Translations under genes and position numbers: made by a program
NCBI GenBank assembly: GCA_026874595.1
Contig: CM049317.1
Coordinates: 18,745,882 to 18,809,881, forward strand
Source of the DNA: Sipunculus nudus
Lineage: Eukaryota > Annelida > Sipuncula > Golfingiida > Sipunculidae
Direction: 5' to 3'
DNA: 64,000 nucleotides
Shown here: positions 36,662-48,119 of the stretch, in pieces
How positions within the stretch are numbered: the stretch's first letter is position 1
How the letters are laid out: the number at the start of each line of letters is the position of its first letter
The notes under the pieces: model-generated
Database searches by the model: none
What the model was told of the DNA's origin: nothing
The model's input: the letters and a program-made list of their open reading frames with translations, nothing else

Positions 36662-38585
36662 TCAATTATAAATCACCATGGATAAAAAACTTCGATTACG
36701 TCGGGAAAAGCCCAATTCATGTCTACAATCATTGGTGTGCATGGAATCACGTTTTATTATACCTTTATTGCAAAATTATTCGTCAATTCAAGGACAATGA
36801 CATACCAGCTTGCGAATACTTGGCAACAACAGCTATGGTTATTGGATCAGAGTGATTTTCGGGTCAAGTCGGCCTGTTGTTTCCTGAACTCCCCGGTGTA
36901 ACTATACATATACAAGGATAAGTGCATATTTTATAGGTCAAGCATAGCTATCCACAACATGTGAGAAATATAGACTTTACCGGGTCATGCCTGGGCAGCA
37001 TATAAACAGTCCTTATAAATATGAATATGTTTCCTTGGTAACGACTAACCTCTCATGTACAGAAACCGACCCTTTAAATGTACCATCTTTATACAAGAGG
37101 GGAAATGAGAAAGAGATTATATAAAGATCAAAGAAAAAAGTGGTCATTATTTGGAGGTGGTCGCAAAATCGAGGTGATCGTTAGGCGAGGTTCGTAAAAT
37201 ATGAATAAATAAATACCTGCGTGTTATATCCAAAGACTACGTCGTCATGGACCTCAATCTCACGGTTCCTCTCCACAGTCTGTTGTAGCGTGGTATATTC
37301 TGCATGAGTAGTTTTCTCCGATATAAGGAAGTACTTCAACCGTGCCCCATATGACATATATTGCTATCAATTATATTCATATTTTCTACCTGGTTTCGCA
37401 ATTGTTGGAATGCCAGGAGTTGGCTATTGAGATCCGTTTATGTCACTTGCGTCTTTGATCATTGACTATCTGGTCTTATGTAAGGCTATACTTGGAGAAT
37501 GAACCTAGATAAAAGCAAGAAGCATTACTGGCATAAAACGTTTTTATATACTGAGGAACGACATGTTAAGTGAAGGGGTTGTCGGTGCCCAGCTCTAGTT
37601 GTCCTCTTGGAACACGGAAAGTTTGGTCTGACGAGCATAGGAGGCGCTGTACGTAACGCTTGGTTCGATCGATTCAGACGTAAGGCCCGGTATTTAATGT
37701 ATACACCTGTCACGCCATTAGTATTCATACTAGACACTCAATAAAACATGTAATAGCCAGGATAGACATCAAGGACCAAAACTACCTAACGGCCTGTGAA
37801 GTGATTTTTATTAATACGTGATATTTGCATATTGGAACGTATAAGGCCGTTGAAGGAGTGGACGAGTCTGTCTCATTTGCATATTTTAACGTAATGCTGT
37901 CGATAAAGGGGGGTGAATGAATGACCCATATTTTATTTTGACGAATCAAAAGAACATCCTCAGTACATCTAGGCGATGACAGACAGCGCTGTCTACCTGC
38001 TCGCTGTCATTTTTACCAGACGGTATGCCTATAGCCGGGTCTGTTAAAATGTAAATTGACTAATAGTTTACTCCAATCGATAAGCAAATTGTTTAACTTA
38101 TTCATTGTCTGAGAATGCATACCCACCTGTCCAGTCTATTTCACGTCATGATACAACAGACTACGACTAGCATTCCATATATGCGTATGCAGTGCATATG
38201 CATACATGTGCGGTAAGTATGTAGCTAGAAATCGGATGTCTGTGAGATCTCTGAAGGGTGCTTTTCCATGTGAGCATTTTGTATGCGTTTGCCGCGCGGC
38301 AATCACATGCCTTCCTGTCACAGCTGAATGGACTTAAACAAACGAGTACGGGGAAACTTCACATGTGACGTCATTTAGGAGGAATTCCCATGCGTTTTCT
38401 GCGCGGCTATAGCGACACATCACCAATCACCAACTTGCAAGATCTGGAACTGCCGGTTCGGTCGGACAAGTTTAAAACATCCCCTTGTGCCAGAATGTCG
38501 GCGTAATAATTGATTCTATTCTATCCATGTTCCTTAGATTTCCGGAAGTGCGAGTTCAGCAAACTTCCATCATTTGAAACGTGCG
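36662..38585. other. no gene seen
   Basis: Unassigned sequence between the upstream region of gene 1 and the LINE fragment. It contains a degraded 'GAGGTGGTCGC..CGAGGT' MITE remnant near 37143-37197. No exon was supported. Confidence 0.3.
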
Positions 38586-38589
38586 CAAA

Positions 38590-38835
38590 TTTTTGACTCA
38601 AGGGGCAACTGAACAGCTCATTCATTCACTTATAACATCTCGCTTAGACTACGGTAATTCCTTCTGATCAACACTCCTAGGTGCAATCTTTGGAAACCCC
38701 AGCACGTGCAAAATACCGTAACCCGATCTTCTAGGTCTGATCGTATTACACTCGTGTTACAATCCCTCCTTCGGTTCAGGCGCGCATCCAATGTAAATCT
38801 ACTGGTCGTAGCCACTTAAACAATAACTCGTTGTA
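38590..38835 (+). pseudogene. LINE reverse-transcriptase C-terminal fragment (decayed)
   Basis: In + frames the region reads EQLIHSLITSRLDYGN, then with shifts NPSTCKIP and a 'hit..L.SL.R.R' stretch. This is the 'SRLDYGN..L...P...L..LQ.VQN' block typical of LINE reverse transcriptases (CR1/L2/Jockey-like). Stops and frameshifts are present, so it is a dead fragment. The fragment is downstream of the catalytic domain. Confidence 0.55.
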
Positions 38836-40141
38836 TTTGCCATTCCGTGGCTTTTCTTCTGATTTGTAATTGGCTAAAATCTGACTTTACCATGGGTACT
38901 CATTTTCGGGCAAAAGTCATGATATTTGAAAAAAAGTTAATTTTTTTAACATAGTCATTTTAAAAGGGTGAGAGGTCTGTTTTTTTTTTGCATCATGTAA
39001 CTCCTGATGAGTTCTCAGTGACCCAATTCCAAGTCTTGCTAAATCTTGCACGATATATCGTCATACGAGATTTTTCGAGATATTTATTCTTTTATATTAT
39101 CAATATATCTTTATTCAGGGTGGTTTGTTAAGAATATACTGATCTTCCACAAGGCCCTGACAGTAATTGATATTTAAAACATGATCAAATACATATATGT
39201 GAAGAATATTGTAACTGAATATAACATTTATTGTTAGTTTCTGTACTTGTATGACCATTATTAAGACTTTATTAAAGACTATTATTCAGAAAATCATAGG
39301 CCATTCAAGTTTTAACAACGTTGATAACATTGTATGAAATGAGTTAAGAGAATAACACAAACCACAAGTGCAATGTATGCATAGTTATAATAGTGTTTTT
39401 TTTTCAATTACTGGTTTTCGTAAAGCAGAAAATGTCAACATGTATGCATACCGTGTAAAAAGAAGTAAAAATAGATTTACTGATATTTTGTCAGGGGCTT
39501 AGAGCATATTGCTTAAGATCTTTTTTGAACTTATCTAAAATTATCTATCTTACGTAAAGCTTCCGGTCACAAAGTCCATAATTTCGGTCCCTTATAAATA
39601 AAAGATTTTCGCATCCAACTCAGTTCTAACTCTAAATTTTTTGACTTGACAAGAATATCATTAAAAGAATTTAATGTTTAATTTGAAAAATCTCATATGA
39701 AAACATTTTGTCATAACTTATTAAGAATGTAATTAAAGTGTTCCTTTCATACAGACGTTAATTCGTCTGAGCTAGACTTAAAAGTTGAATATGTTATCAT
39801 CAATATGAATGATATTTAATCGTTGTATTAAACTGTTTTTAATCTGGTCCATTTTTAAAACTTTCATGTATTTATTTTTATCCATGAAATGTTCGGAAAG
39901 GTTTCTAAAATGTATTTGGAAAATGTTCTGTCAAAACATCGGTGAAATATTTTTCAAATGTTTTAAAATTGTCTTATGCCAAGTGGGTGTTTTCATGAAA
40001 GTATTGACACTATATAGCGACAATTTCGTGATACATACATTATATCCTGGAATGAGCGAATGGAAAATGAGCTGTGTCATTTTAAAACTTCAGTCAATCA
40101 AATGAAATTGTTTCAAAAGATGTAATTATATACAAATCAGA
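38836..40141. other. no separate gene; 3' flank of gene 2
   Basis: AT-rich. A possible poly(A) signal for gene 2 (AATAAA on the - strand, 39876-39871) lies about 270 nt after its stop codon. Nothing else was recognised. Confidence 0.35.
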
Positions 40142-43100
40142 TCACGTAGACTTTAGTCTCTCCAGCATGCCTCTTAAACTTCCGCGTGATCTGATTGGTC
40201 GCGGGTAGTAGGCGGGATCCAATAGGCGGTGCCAGATTTTGCACATCTCCTCGTCGACACAGCGCATGCGCTTCATTTCAGGGGACACTTGTTTACAGTA
40301 AAGTGATGTCGCAAATATACGTTCTGTTACGTCATACATCCCAAGCAGTTTCGTCAGCTCCTCGATCCGTTTTTGTAGGGCTTCGCTCTTTGATGTGTTG
40401 TCTATTTGATCTTTTTTCGTGACCACAGCCAATAAAGGTATTTCTGTAATGAATCAAACATTACGTGAAATCATTTAAATGCACTCTGAATATTAATTTA
40501 AAAAAAGATTTTTGGTGGAGGTAACCGCCTCCATGTTTTTATACTCACTTTTCTAATTCTTACCCTGAGTTTGTACATCGGCAGAGTTTTCATTTCGGTT
40601 TGGGACTACATGACAGGGCGGTAGCACTCGCTTCGTATCATCTTATTTTGTATCCTCGTGTCACCCGGTGTTTACCGTACCTGCGGGTTCTGCGTTGGTA
40701 GTCATCCCTATTATCGAGGAACCCCCCAAAGAAGCACTCATTTTTTAGTGATACCCGGCCGTGGGGAACAGCCTTCCCATTAAGCCTACAGAGTGTTCGC
40801 CCTAGGAGGGGGCCGACCGTGAGTAATCTCACCGCTCCTCGGCTGAGATCTGAACTCACGACCTTCCGGCTTTGAGTCCTGTCCTTTAACCCTGAGCATA
40901 AGAAGCCTGTAATATTAATATTTTTATTTATTTATTTTTGCTTTTTTTATCAGGCGCTGATATATGAAGTAATAAAATGTATAGCTGCGTCAAATGTGAA
41001 TCATCTTTGGTCAGCTAATGCACGAAGTCAATTCCCCATTTGTTTCGTCAACTTAAAGGCTTCTTTCATTTAATATTTCCGATAAAATTCTAATAAATAA
41101 TACTTTAAGTAATTTTACTTAAATTGAGGGTCATGTAACTTTTACTTCTGCCATTTGCTGGTAATATGCAATGACTGAACATTACAAATATGACATGTAC
41201 ATTAGTGTACACTTGAAAACAACATGTTTTCAGTGAATTTAAAAAAAGGTGGGTTCACAAGAACATATCTATGAAATAAAATGGGTTCATCCTTCATAAA
41301 AAAAATGCATAGCATATCTTTGCTGTATCATTCGTTTACGATGGCATGTAATACATAGTATACAGAGACACCCTCATGACACATAATTTTAAACCGGTCT
41401 AACTTTCGTTCTCTCATTTTTATCAGGGGCTTGCTAACGTTTATAAATTGAGATATTAATAATTTCATTCACAAACAAATCTATATTAGGTGATGAAATG
41501 ACTTTTTCTCTGGAAATATGCGAGTTGGTATGGTTGTCCAAATGTGCTCCCGAGATAGTCCAAATGTACCCGAATACCTGTAACCATGCAGCATTTCACT
41601 AATTGGAATGGTACCCTAGAATTCGGTTTTGTATCCCATCGCTGAATTATACTTTACACCCGTAACCATCTTTACTCAGATATTTATACAGATATGGAGA
41701 TGATATCAAAACAAATGTTGCAAGAAAAGGTTTTAATTATATACATCAGTATTCCTATACGGACAGAGACGGTAGTTATATTGTTATGCCTAAATGGGAA
41801 TTTCAATCATTGACGTTAGGAATCTTTTAAATTATTTTAATTCAATTTACAATACGTTCATATGCCGTGTCTGTACCCTTGTCCATGCGTATATCGTTGA
41901 GCATAATGTTCAACATATGAAGAGAGGTCCCCATAGACAACATGTGTTTGCTTTATCTGCTTTCGAATTTCGTCGCTAATGTTTATAAAGGAACAATCGT
42001 TTATACCATTGGCCTCCTCTTCACCACTGCAGAAACGGATCCGGGGAAGGGGTCCAGGGGGTCCGGACCCCCCCCCCCCCTTTTCATCCGCTGCAAGCTT
42101 TTTTTTTGAGGGTTTCAGACAAAATTTTGCGGCCTGGAACCCCCCCCCCCCCACCTTTTCCGGACTTGGTGATGATTTTTCTTAGGTTTTTATTTAATAG
42201 TCCTTCTTTGAATTATTTAAGGCACATTGATTGGAACCATTTCACATACTAGGTACGTTAAATATACAAGACATATAGTGTCTTTTTCTTATAATATCAA
42301 TTTATCTAACAATAATAAATTCTAAAACCGTGCACATGAGGGAAAAAAAGCTTGTAACGGGCGCGATCGGTGGCGCAAACCAAACGTAACGCCCCCTTCT
42401 CATTAGCGCAACCTCGCAATTTAAGATTTGTTAAGCTTCTAACCGATGTTTCTTTGGTGTTTCATGCTTCTGCTCCTTGTTACTTCGAGTGTTCTGCGCA
42501 TGCGCCAGATCAGACCTCTGCTCATGCAGTCTTGTTATGATAAGTGGACTGTGTTTAAGTGGGCTGTGTTTACTAACACATATCCATTATAGAGCTATAA
42601 CATATACAGCAGGTGAATATGAGAAAGTAAGTCCATGAGTCTGGATTGTTTTGCTGAGCAACTTTTGTATCCTGCCATTAGGGACTAATAGTATACATAG
42701 TCCACATATTATTAGTGTATATAAACCTTTTAATGTTTATGTATATATCTTTAAATCCGGCTTTTTGCCTTTCTGTAGAACTTGCGATTTTTTGCCTACT
42801 CTGCATAAATATTAAAGATCCCTGTTAAGAAAAATTCTGTATAACGCCTCTGAGAAGAGTGTATGAGCATGTTTATCAACACACTGTTTGTAAACACAGC
42901 AACGTTGACAAACAAAACACCCATTTAACCAAAGATAATGGTAGGTTGATTGTATGCGGAAGGTGAAAGGCCACTTGTCGCAAAAAGCCATTTAAAAACT
43001 CTAGTAAGTCTGATTTGCTGGCAGTTGTCCTTGTTAAAAAATTATTTTTGCAGGCTACATGTTATAAACACGTGGATATATTTAAAACAAACAGTCTATG

Positions 43101-46100
43101 TAAGGTTGGATCGGCATTTTCTGGGCTATATTTATGAAATATGCAAGAGATTATCTTTAGTTAATATACGCCAGGTATCGGAATACGCGCCTTTAAGTTT
43201 ACGTACGTCGGCATCCTTGTTTGTCTTTCTGTGTCGCTCCTCGTATCGCTCCGAGCAGATTTTCAGGCACGGGATCTGTAGCGGCGTGAACGTAGACCAC
43301 AATGTCCATACACCGACTTCTTTTACTATGAGTATATTTCTGATACAATGTACGGGCGGGGAACGTCCGGAGCGTGGTCATGTTGGTTCCGTTAGGTATA
43401 AACCCTGTAAATTAAAAAAAAAATCCACGAGTCCACAAAGTTTTACAGAAGCGGATCCAGGAGGAAGGGGGGGGGGGGGGACCTAGGGACCTATTTTAGT
43501 TTTTTATGAGTCCTTCTGGGTTGGACCCCCCCCCACCTTTTCCTATAAATCCTGGATCCGCCCCTGTATTAACCTTTCAACAATTACTTCTTTGTTTGAG
43601 AATCAGGAAGTATAAGAGTAAAAAAAAAAGTTTCAAACGGATATAATACATACACGTCAAGTATAAAATGGGCAAGCTCTGTTTTATTACAGAGATAAGT
43701 GGATCTTGTGCGGTGTACTGAATGCAAATCCTTCATCGAACTCCTTTTTTAATATAAAATAAAAGACAGAAATTATGGTTGGTTGGGTCTTCCTATTTTG
43801 AATTTTTCTAAATAAATACTTGTAAGGTTTCGTAATTTTATACATATTAATGAAAAATTCGCTATTTAGGATCATTTAGGTAGTAATTCTGTCCCATACA
43901 ATAGGTGTCATAATGCTGGTTAAAAATCTATTTGAAATGCCAAATGAAATTATCCCTACGTTTCAATACTGTTTATGACAAAATACATATCAGATATTAT
44001 AAAGCACCCGCCCCGGAACTGCACGACATGCTAGTACCTCGTGATCTGAACACGTGACCTTACCTTCTATGACGAGGCTGATGATAGCGGATATGTTGTC
44101 ATCCTCAACATCATGAAGTCCTGGACAATCCCACAAACGAGGCTGACAAGGGAAGCTGTGCTCCTGAGACTCCTGTAAAATATGACATTAAATATAAACC
44201 TATTTATTTTACATGGATTGTACAAATAGTTATTATAACTAATCGAGGCACTCTCCATGGCTCCGGTGATGGCGTTCGGTAGTCTGCAGGGGTGGAGGAA
44301 ACCGGAGTACCCGGAGAAAACCACCAGCCTTGGACGGGCAACTACAACCCATTGTTTCTTAAAATAACCCTAATTAAAGGTTCAATCTTGAGCCATTTTC
44401 CTCAGGGTAAAGGGGTCCCGTGTGTGCACTTGATGTTCGTGTTGTGAAAAACATTTTTTAATCAAATCTAAAGGCAATCAACGGTAGGATTTTACATTAT
44501 TTAAATATAGAACAATATTTCATAACTTACAATATGTTTATGTATACTATTTGGAATTGCGGAATTGTACCCGTGTTGCTTGTATATATATATCCTATGG
44601 TTTAGGTCCATGTATTTTGACCTTCGAGATCATACTTTCAACATCCAGTTCTAAGTCAGTACCAAAATTTTAATGGAAAAGTTATGAAAATTAAAGGTTT
44701 TGAAACATTTCAAAGGAATGAACCAGTCAGGGTTGAGAAGGGGACGTAGGACACGATTATACTTAATGGACAGTACCAAGGCGCGAATCTATATGTGGTT
44801 GGACACGTAGCAGCGGAGAAGAGGACGGAATCATGCACGCATCGGCAAATATGGTTAATTATATAAGCATTTATGAAAGCGTGCAAAGAGATTAAATTAA
44901 ATAAACATAAATCGTTTACTGACCTTCAGGAATGTTAATTTACTATAATTAAACGTTGGTTATGGCTAGTGGTGGAAATGAAAGTCCAAAAGATAATTTA
45001 ATCGATGTCAGAAACCCTGAATAACAGTAAACGAAAGTTTGGCTCGTATAACCTTAAGTGATTTAAGGATGTTAAAGTTTATCTTTCATGGATTCATACT
45101 AACCGGTGATTTACAGTCAAACAACTTGTATTTCTTCAAGGTCAGCGATATTGCAGCTCGACCTTTGACCCCAAACTCCCCGTATGAACCTCGAAGCGCC
45201 ACCTCGTGGTAACCTGTTCGGTCTATTGCCGCATGTAGACTATTCAATATTAAAATAGGGGTTAATAAATATATAATGAACAAGCTGGTAATGTACAGGT
45301 TTGTCATATTGTTAACCACAAAAAGATTAATGTAAACAAATTACACTGACATTTTTAGCTTTTAAGGTATTATGATCGTCAGAACCTCCTACATCTAATA
45401 TCAATCCATAAGTGTTTAATGTTCGTATGAGATCCAATAAAGTGTACATTATTTGAAACCTGGTACAGATATCTTTCTGATTTTGTACGGATTTTTGAAC
45501 TTGTCTTCCACTTTTAGATGATTTTGTTACATTTTATTCTTTTTCTTTTAATTTAAAGGGTGCCCTATAGTAACAGAAAGCATCCAGTAAATGAAAGTCA
45601 ATTTTTAGTGAACTAATATTAAACTATATGACAATATCTTATAAAAGCAGAAATCTCTGTCTATCATGCGAGAAAATCTCTGCATCTCTACATGATTATG
45701 AATGAAATTCCCGAGAATCTCATCATTATGCCCCAGATACCTACGCAATGCGAGTTTCAGTAAACCATTAATATTTTTGTAAAACATTTACGAAGTGTGT
45801 TTGACTGACTAACCTGTTTATGAGAGTAGATTTGCCCACCCCTTGGAGTCCGATGAACAGTATGTTAGGTTTCCTGGGAATATTTCCGGTTTTTAACTTA
45901 TCCAGTACTCTCTGTGCTTCTGCTATCAAGTCCTGTTGTCCCATGGTTACTCCCCACGGAACGCAAGGAGCCACATCCGGTAATGCCCTCTTACTGCGCA
46001 CGCGTAAGGCGTCCATTCTCTCATAGATATTGCTTTCATGTTCGGATGGAAGAGCTTTTTCTTCTTGAATCCCCGAAGGTTCCGAAGATATAAGAGCATC

Positions 46101-46124
46101 GTCGACAAATCCCGAATCCGTCAT
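40142..46124 (-). CDS. IFI44-like P-loop GTPase, gene 2 (five coding exons, 351 aa)
   Basis: Coding exons are 46124-45814, 45239-45104, 44172-44064, 43404-43207 and 40443-40142. GT/AG borders and phases 2, 0, 1, 1 are the same as in gene 1, and the total is 1056 nt. The P-loop GLQGVGKST is at 92-100, the G3-like WDCPGLHD starts at 163, and the G4-like VVTKKD ends at 263. A C-terminal helical region has an extra basic tail (SRGSLRGMLERLKST) missing from gene 1. The three middle exons have exactly the gene 1 lengths (136, 109, 198). The N-terminus is shorter (MTDSGFVDD..) and keeps only a DSGF match to gene 1. The ATG at 46124 was chosen because a weak acceptor (TTTCAAAG) lies 21 nt upstream; an in-frame extension to 46244 would add about 40 mostly hydrophobic residues. 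Function is inferred as for gene 1. Confidence 0.75.
40600..40905 (-). mobile_element. tRNA-derived SINE (family 2), in the last intron of gene 2
   Basis: On the - strand the head reads TGCTCAGGGTTAAAGGACAG, then GGTCGTGAGTTCAGATCTC. That matches a diverged pol III A-box/B-box arrangement with tRNA-like spacing, followed by a unique body. A - strand open frame at 40859-40638 is a by-product of this element. Confidence 0.55.
42029..42170. mobile_element. palindromic MITE 'GCGGATCC', copy 2 (intron of gene 2)
   Basis: Begins GCAGAAACGGATCCGGGG; the interior has C-runs and GGTCCGGACCCC. The right end is degraded. Confidence 0.6.
42960..43195. repeat. dispersed repeat Q, copy 3 (last intron of gene 2)
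   Basis: Matches 26589-26815 in order and orientation, including 'GTCCTTGTT', 'GTTATAAACAC', 'AAACAGTCT' and 'GGATCGGC'. It ends about 12 nt from exon 43404-43207. It may predate the GTPase gene duplication. Confidence 0.6.
43445..43566. mobile_element. palindromic MITE 'GCGGATCC', copy 3 (intron of gene 2)
   Basis: CAGAAGCGGATCCAGGAGG at the left and CCTGGATCCGCCCCTG at the right are inverted ends; the interior has a G-run and a C-run. It lies just upstream (- strand sense) of exon 43404-43207. Confidence 0.75.
44201..44350 (-). mobile_element. SINE (family 1) copy in an intron of gene 2, gene-sense
   Basis: The reverse complement matches the body of the SINE at 62762-62999: 'GGGTTGTAGTTGCCCGTCCA', 'GGTGGTTTT', 'CCGGTTTCCT', 'TAATAACTATTTGT' and a 'GTAAAATAAATA' tail. 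The tRNA head is missing. The tail ends about 28 nt before the acceptor of exon 44172-44064. Confidence 0.65.
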
Positions 46125-46145
46125 AACGGAAGTGACGTCACAATA
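46125..46145 (-). promoter_or_regulatory. ETS-CRE composite element next to the gene 2 start codon
   Basis: The + strand reads ACGGAAGTGACGTCAC (46126-46141), an ETS core joined directly to a perfect CRE/ATF octamer TGACGTCA (46133-46140). This composite is common at transcription starts. Either the start site is very close to the ATG here, or the motif sits by chance in a short 5' UTR exon. Confidence 0.4.
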
Positions 46146-46245
46146 CTTTGAAAAAAGTTCGATAAACATTGACATATAGTTCACAATAAATACAAGTGTG
46201 ATATATCTTAAATTGTTCCTTCTTGTAACTAAAGATAGTCGCATG

Positions 46246-46607
46246 AATTTATCCTTAGGCGGGGATGATTTGCAGGCGTGGGAGGGTAATCAAAGTTGGG
46301 ACAATTTTACAAATATAGTGTGTGAAACATTTTAAATATATATCAATTTAGAATAAGGTTTAAAAATAAGGTGCTATGTTTACAATATAGGTTATTCTAA
46401 ACCAGGTTAAGATGTATAATATATATTTCATAGTAAACTCACAAATGGAACAAAAGTATATAACTCTTACTATTAATATATCTAATTTCTGGTATATATA
46501 AATATTATTCTCTGACTATAAGGGGATGATTACATTGACCATCCCCCTTTGGCTAATATGTGGGAGGGGGCGTATAACCCCCCCCCCCCCCCCATGTATT
46601 GACATCT
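46246..46607. mobile_element. MITE 'GGCGTCAAT' family, copy 3 (immediately upstream of the gene 2 coding start)
   Basis: 'TTTATCCTTAGGCGGGGATGA', 'GCAGGCGTGGGAGGGTAATC', the 'TATAAATATTATTCTCTG' segment and 'ATGTATTGACATC' follow copy 1 in order. It begins about 120 bp upstream of the ATG, so it forms the 5' flank or first-intron end of gene 2. Confidence 0.6.
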
Positions 46608-47891
46608 GACCAGGAAAATGTTGAATATCAAAATTAGCAATTTAGAAGAAAGCTGCTGGTTCTCTGACAGTTGCTCATTGTACAGCATCAATCTGTGCAT
46701 CACCTGTCTTTCCTGTGTCCAATTACTATGAGGAAGAAATATCAAAAAGCTACTAAGTTGACCCCGAGAGTGTTTTTACCTTATTTTGTTCAATTATGGC
46801 TATATTTTATTCTTAAATTTCATCCAGAGTTGGTCTCCTGTATTCTTCTGGTATTTTAAAAACTAACATACATATTTTTTTACCCAAGACATGTGGCGCC
46901 TCCTACTCCCTGTTTTATCAGATTTTTTTATCTATTCGATTTTCTCAGTTATGGTGTTATATCTTCTGGCATTGCCAAGCCAACTGTTCGGAGTTAGGTC
47001 TTACACGGGATCTGTGGAGCCAACCGAACTTGTTTTCACACACTTTTACCGAATTCTGATTTCTGAGGAAGGGCTGAATGGATGGATCTGTAATTGTGTG
47101 TGCCCTTTGGTCTTGTATAATTTTTATATTTTTTATGTATTCCATTGGATAGCTTAATGGATCTGTCAAAATTTTGTGTGCCATTCACTGAATAATAAAA
47201 GCCGCCACAATTCCCAAGTTCCCGTCGTCATGGGGACCATGCCGTGGTAATCCTCCGGATATGCAGTGGTCGCCCGCCTTGGATGTTTATGTTTTCCTCT
47301 GTTTCAAGCTTGTTTTATTTTGTTATCAAATACCGCATGCAATTTTCCTGTGGATCAAAATAAAGGAACAAATTCAGTGTATGATTTTCCTTTAGCGTGG
47401 AGGGAGTCTGTGCTCTGATCAACGCCGATCTAATTTCTTTCTCATCCTAGGATTTAAGCCATTATCAAAAGAAATTTTCATCATTTCCTTAATTGACTGT
47501 ATCTGATTCAAGGAACTTTGTACAGGCAAATATGATTAGGCTCCATGGTGTACTTTCTTTAAATGTGTATTTGTATGTAACGGAAAAATTGTGATTCGCG
47601 GTAATTTAACATATTTAATTAACATTTTTTCTTTGCTGTTTTACGGGAAAAATCAGCAGTAAATAAGCATTAGACAGGATATTTGTCTAATCTCAATTAA
47701 ATCCCGTTACTTGGTGAAAAAAAGATCTTTCAGCGGAAATGTTAACGCTCATACTTAAACAAAGGGGTCGACATTAGCAGAAAATAAGCTGTTCCCTGTA
47801 GGACAAATAGAGTCTAAAATACCACTAAACCTCAGAGGGAAATTATTTTTTTTTTGCTATTTTCTCAAAACAGTATTTCAGTTTAATATAC
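46608..47891. other. no gene seen
   Basis: AT-rich sequence between two MITEs. The + open frame 46891-47157 has no similarity I recognise and no supported splice context, so it was not accepted. Confidence 0.35.
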
Positions 47892-48119
47892 CAGGGGATG
47901 ATCCAGGATTTAGGAAATGGATGGGTCCAAGCCTTAAGTATTTATGAAAAACTCTAAAAAGAGATCCACTGGTCGGAAAAATGGGTGGTGATCCGGGCAG
48001 CAAAAAGTGGTCTGAAACCCTTAAAAAGATTGCCGCGGCAGAAAAGGGGGCGGGGAGGGGGGGGGGGGGAGGGGTAGGGGTCCGGACCCCCTTGACCGTC
48101 CCCCTTGATCCGCTCCTGT
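47892..48119. mobile_element. palindromic MITE 'GCGGATCC', copy 4
   Basis: CAGGGGATGATCCAGGATTT at the left and CCTTGATCCGCTCCTG at the right; the interior has a G-run and GGTCCGGACCCC. Confidence 0.7.

Noticed and set aside
40638-40905. Arg-rich - strand frame and tRNA-like head
   Set aside because: Explained by a tRNA-derived SINE; not a gene.
46125-46244. N-terminal extension of gene 2 by 40 residues with a hydrophobic stretch
   Set aside because: Gene 1 has no equivalent, the extension runs to the edge of a MITE, and a possible acceptor precedes the internal ATG; left as an alternative.
46891-47157. 88-codon hydrophobic frame
   Set aside because: No splice signals, poly(A) signal or similarity; AT-rich chance frame.
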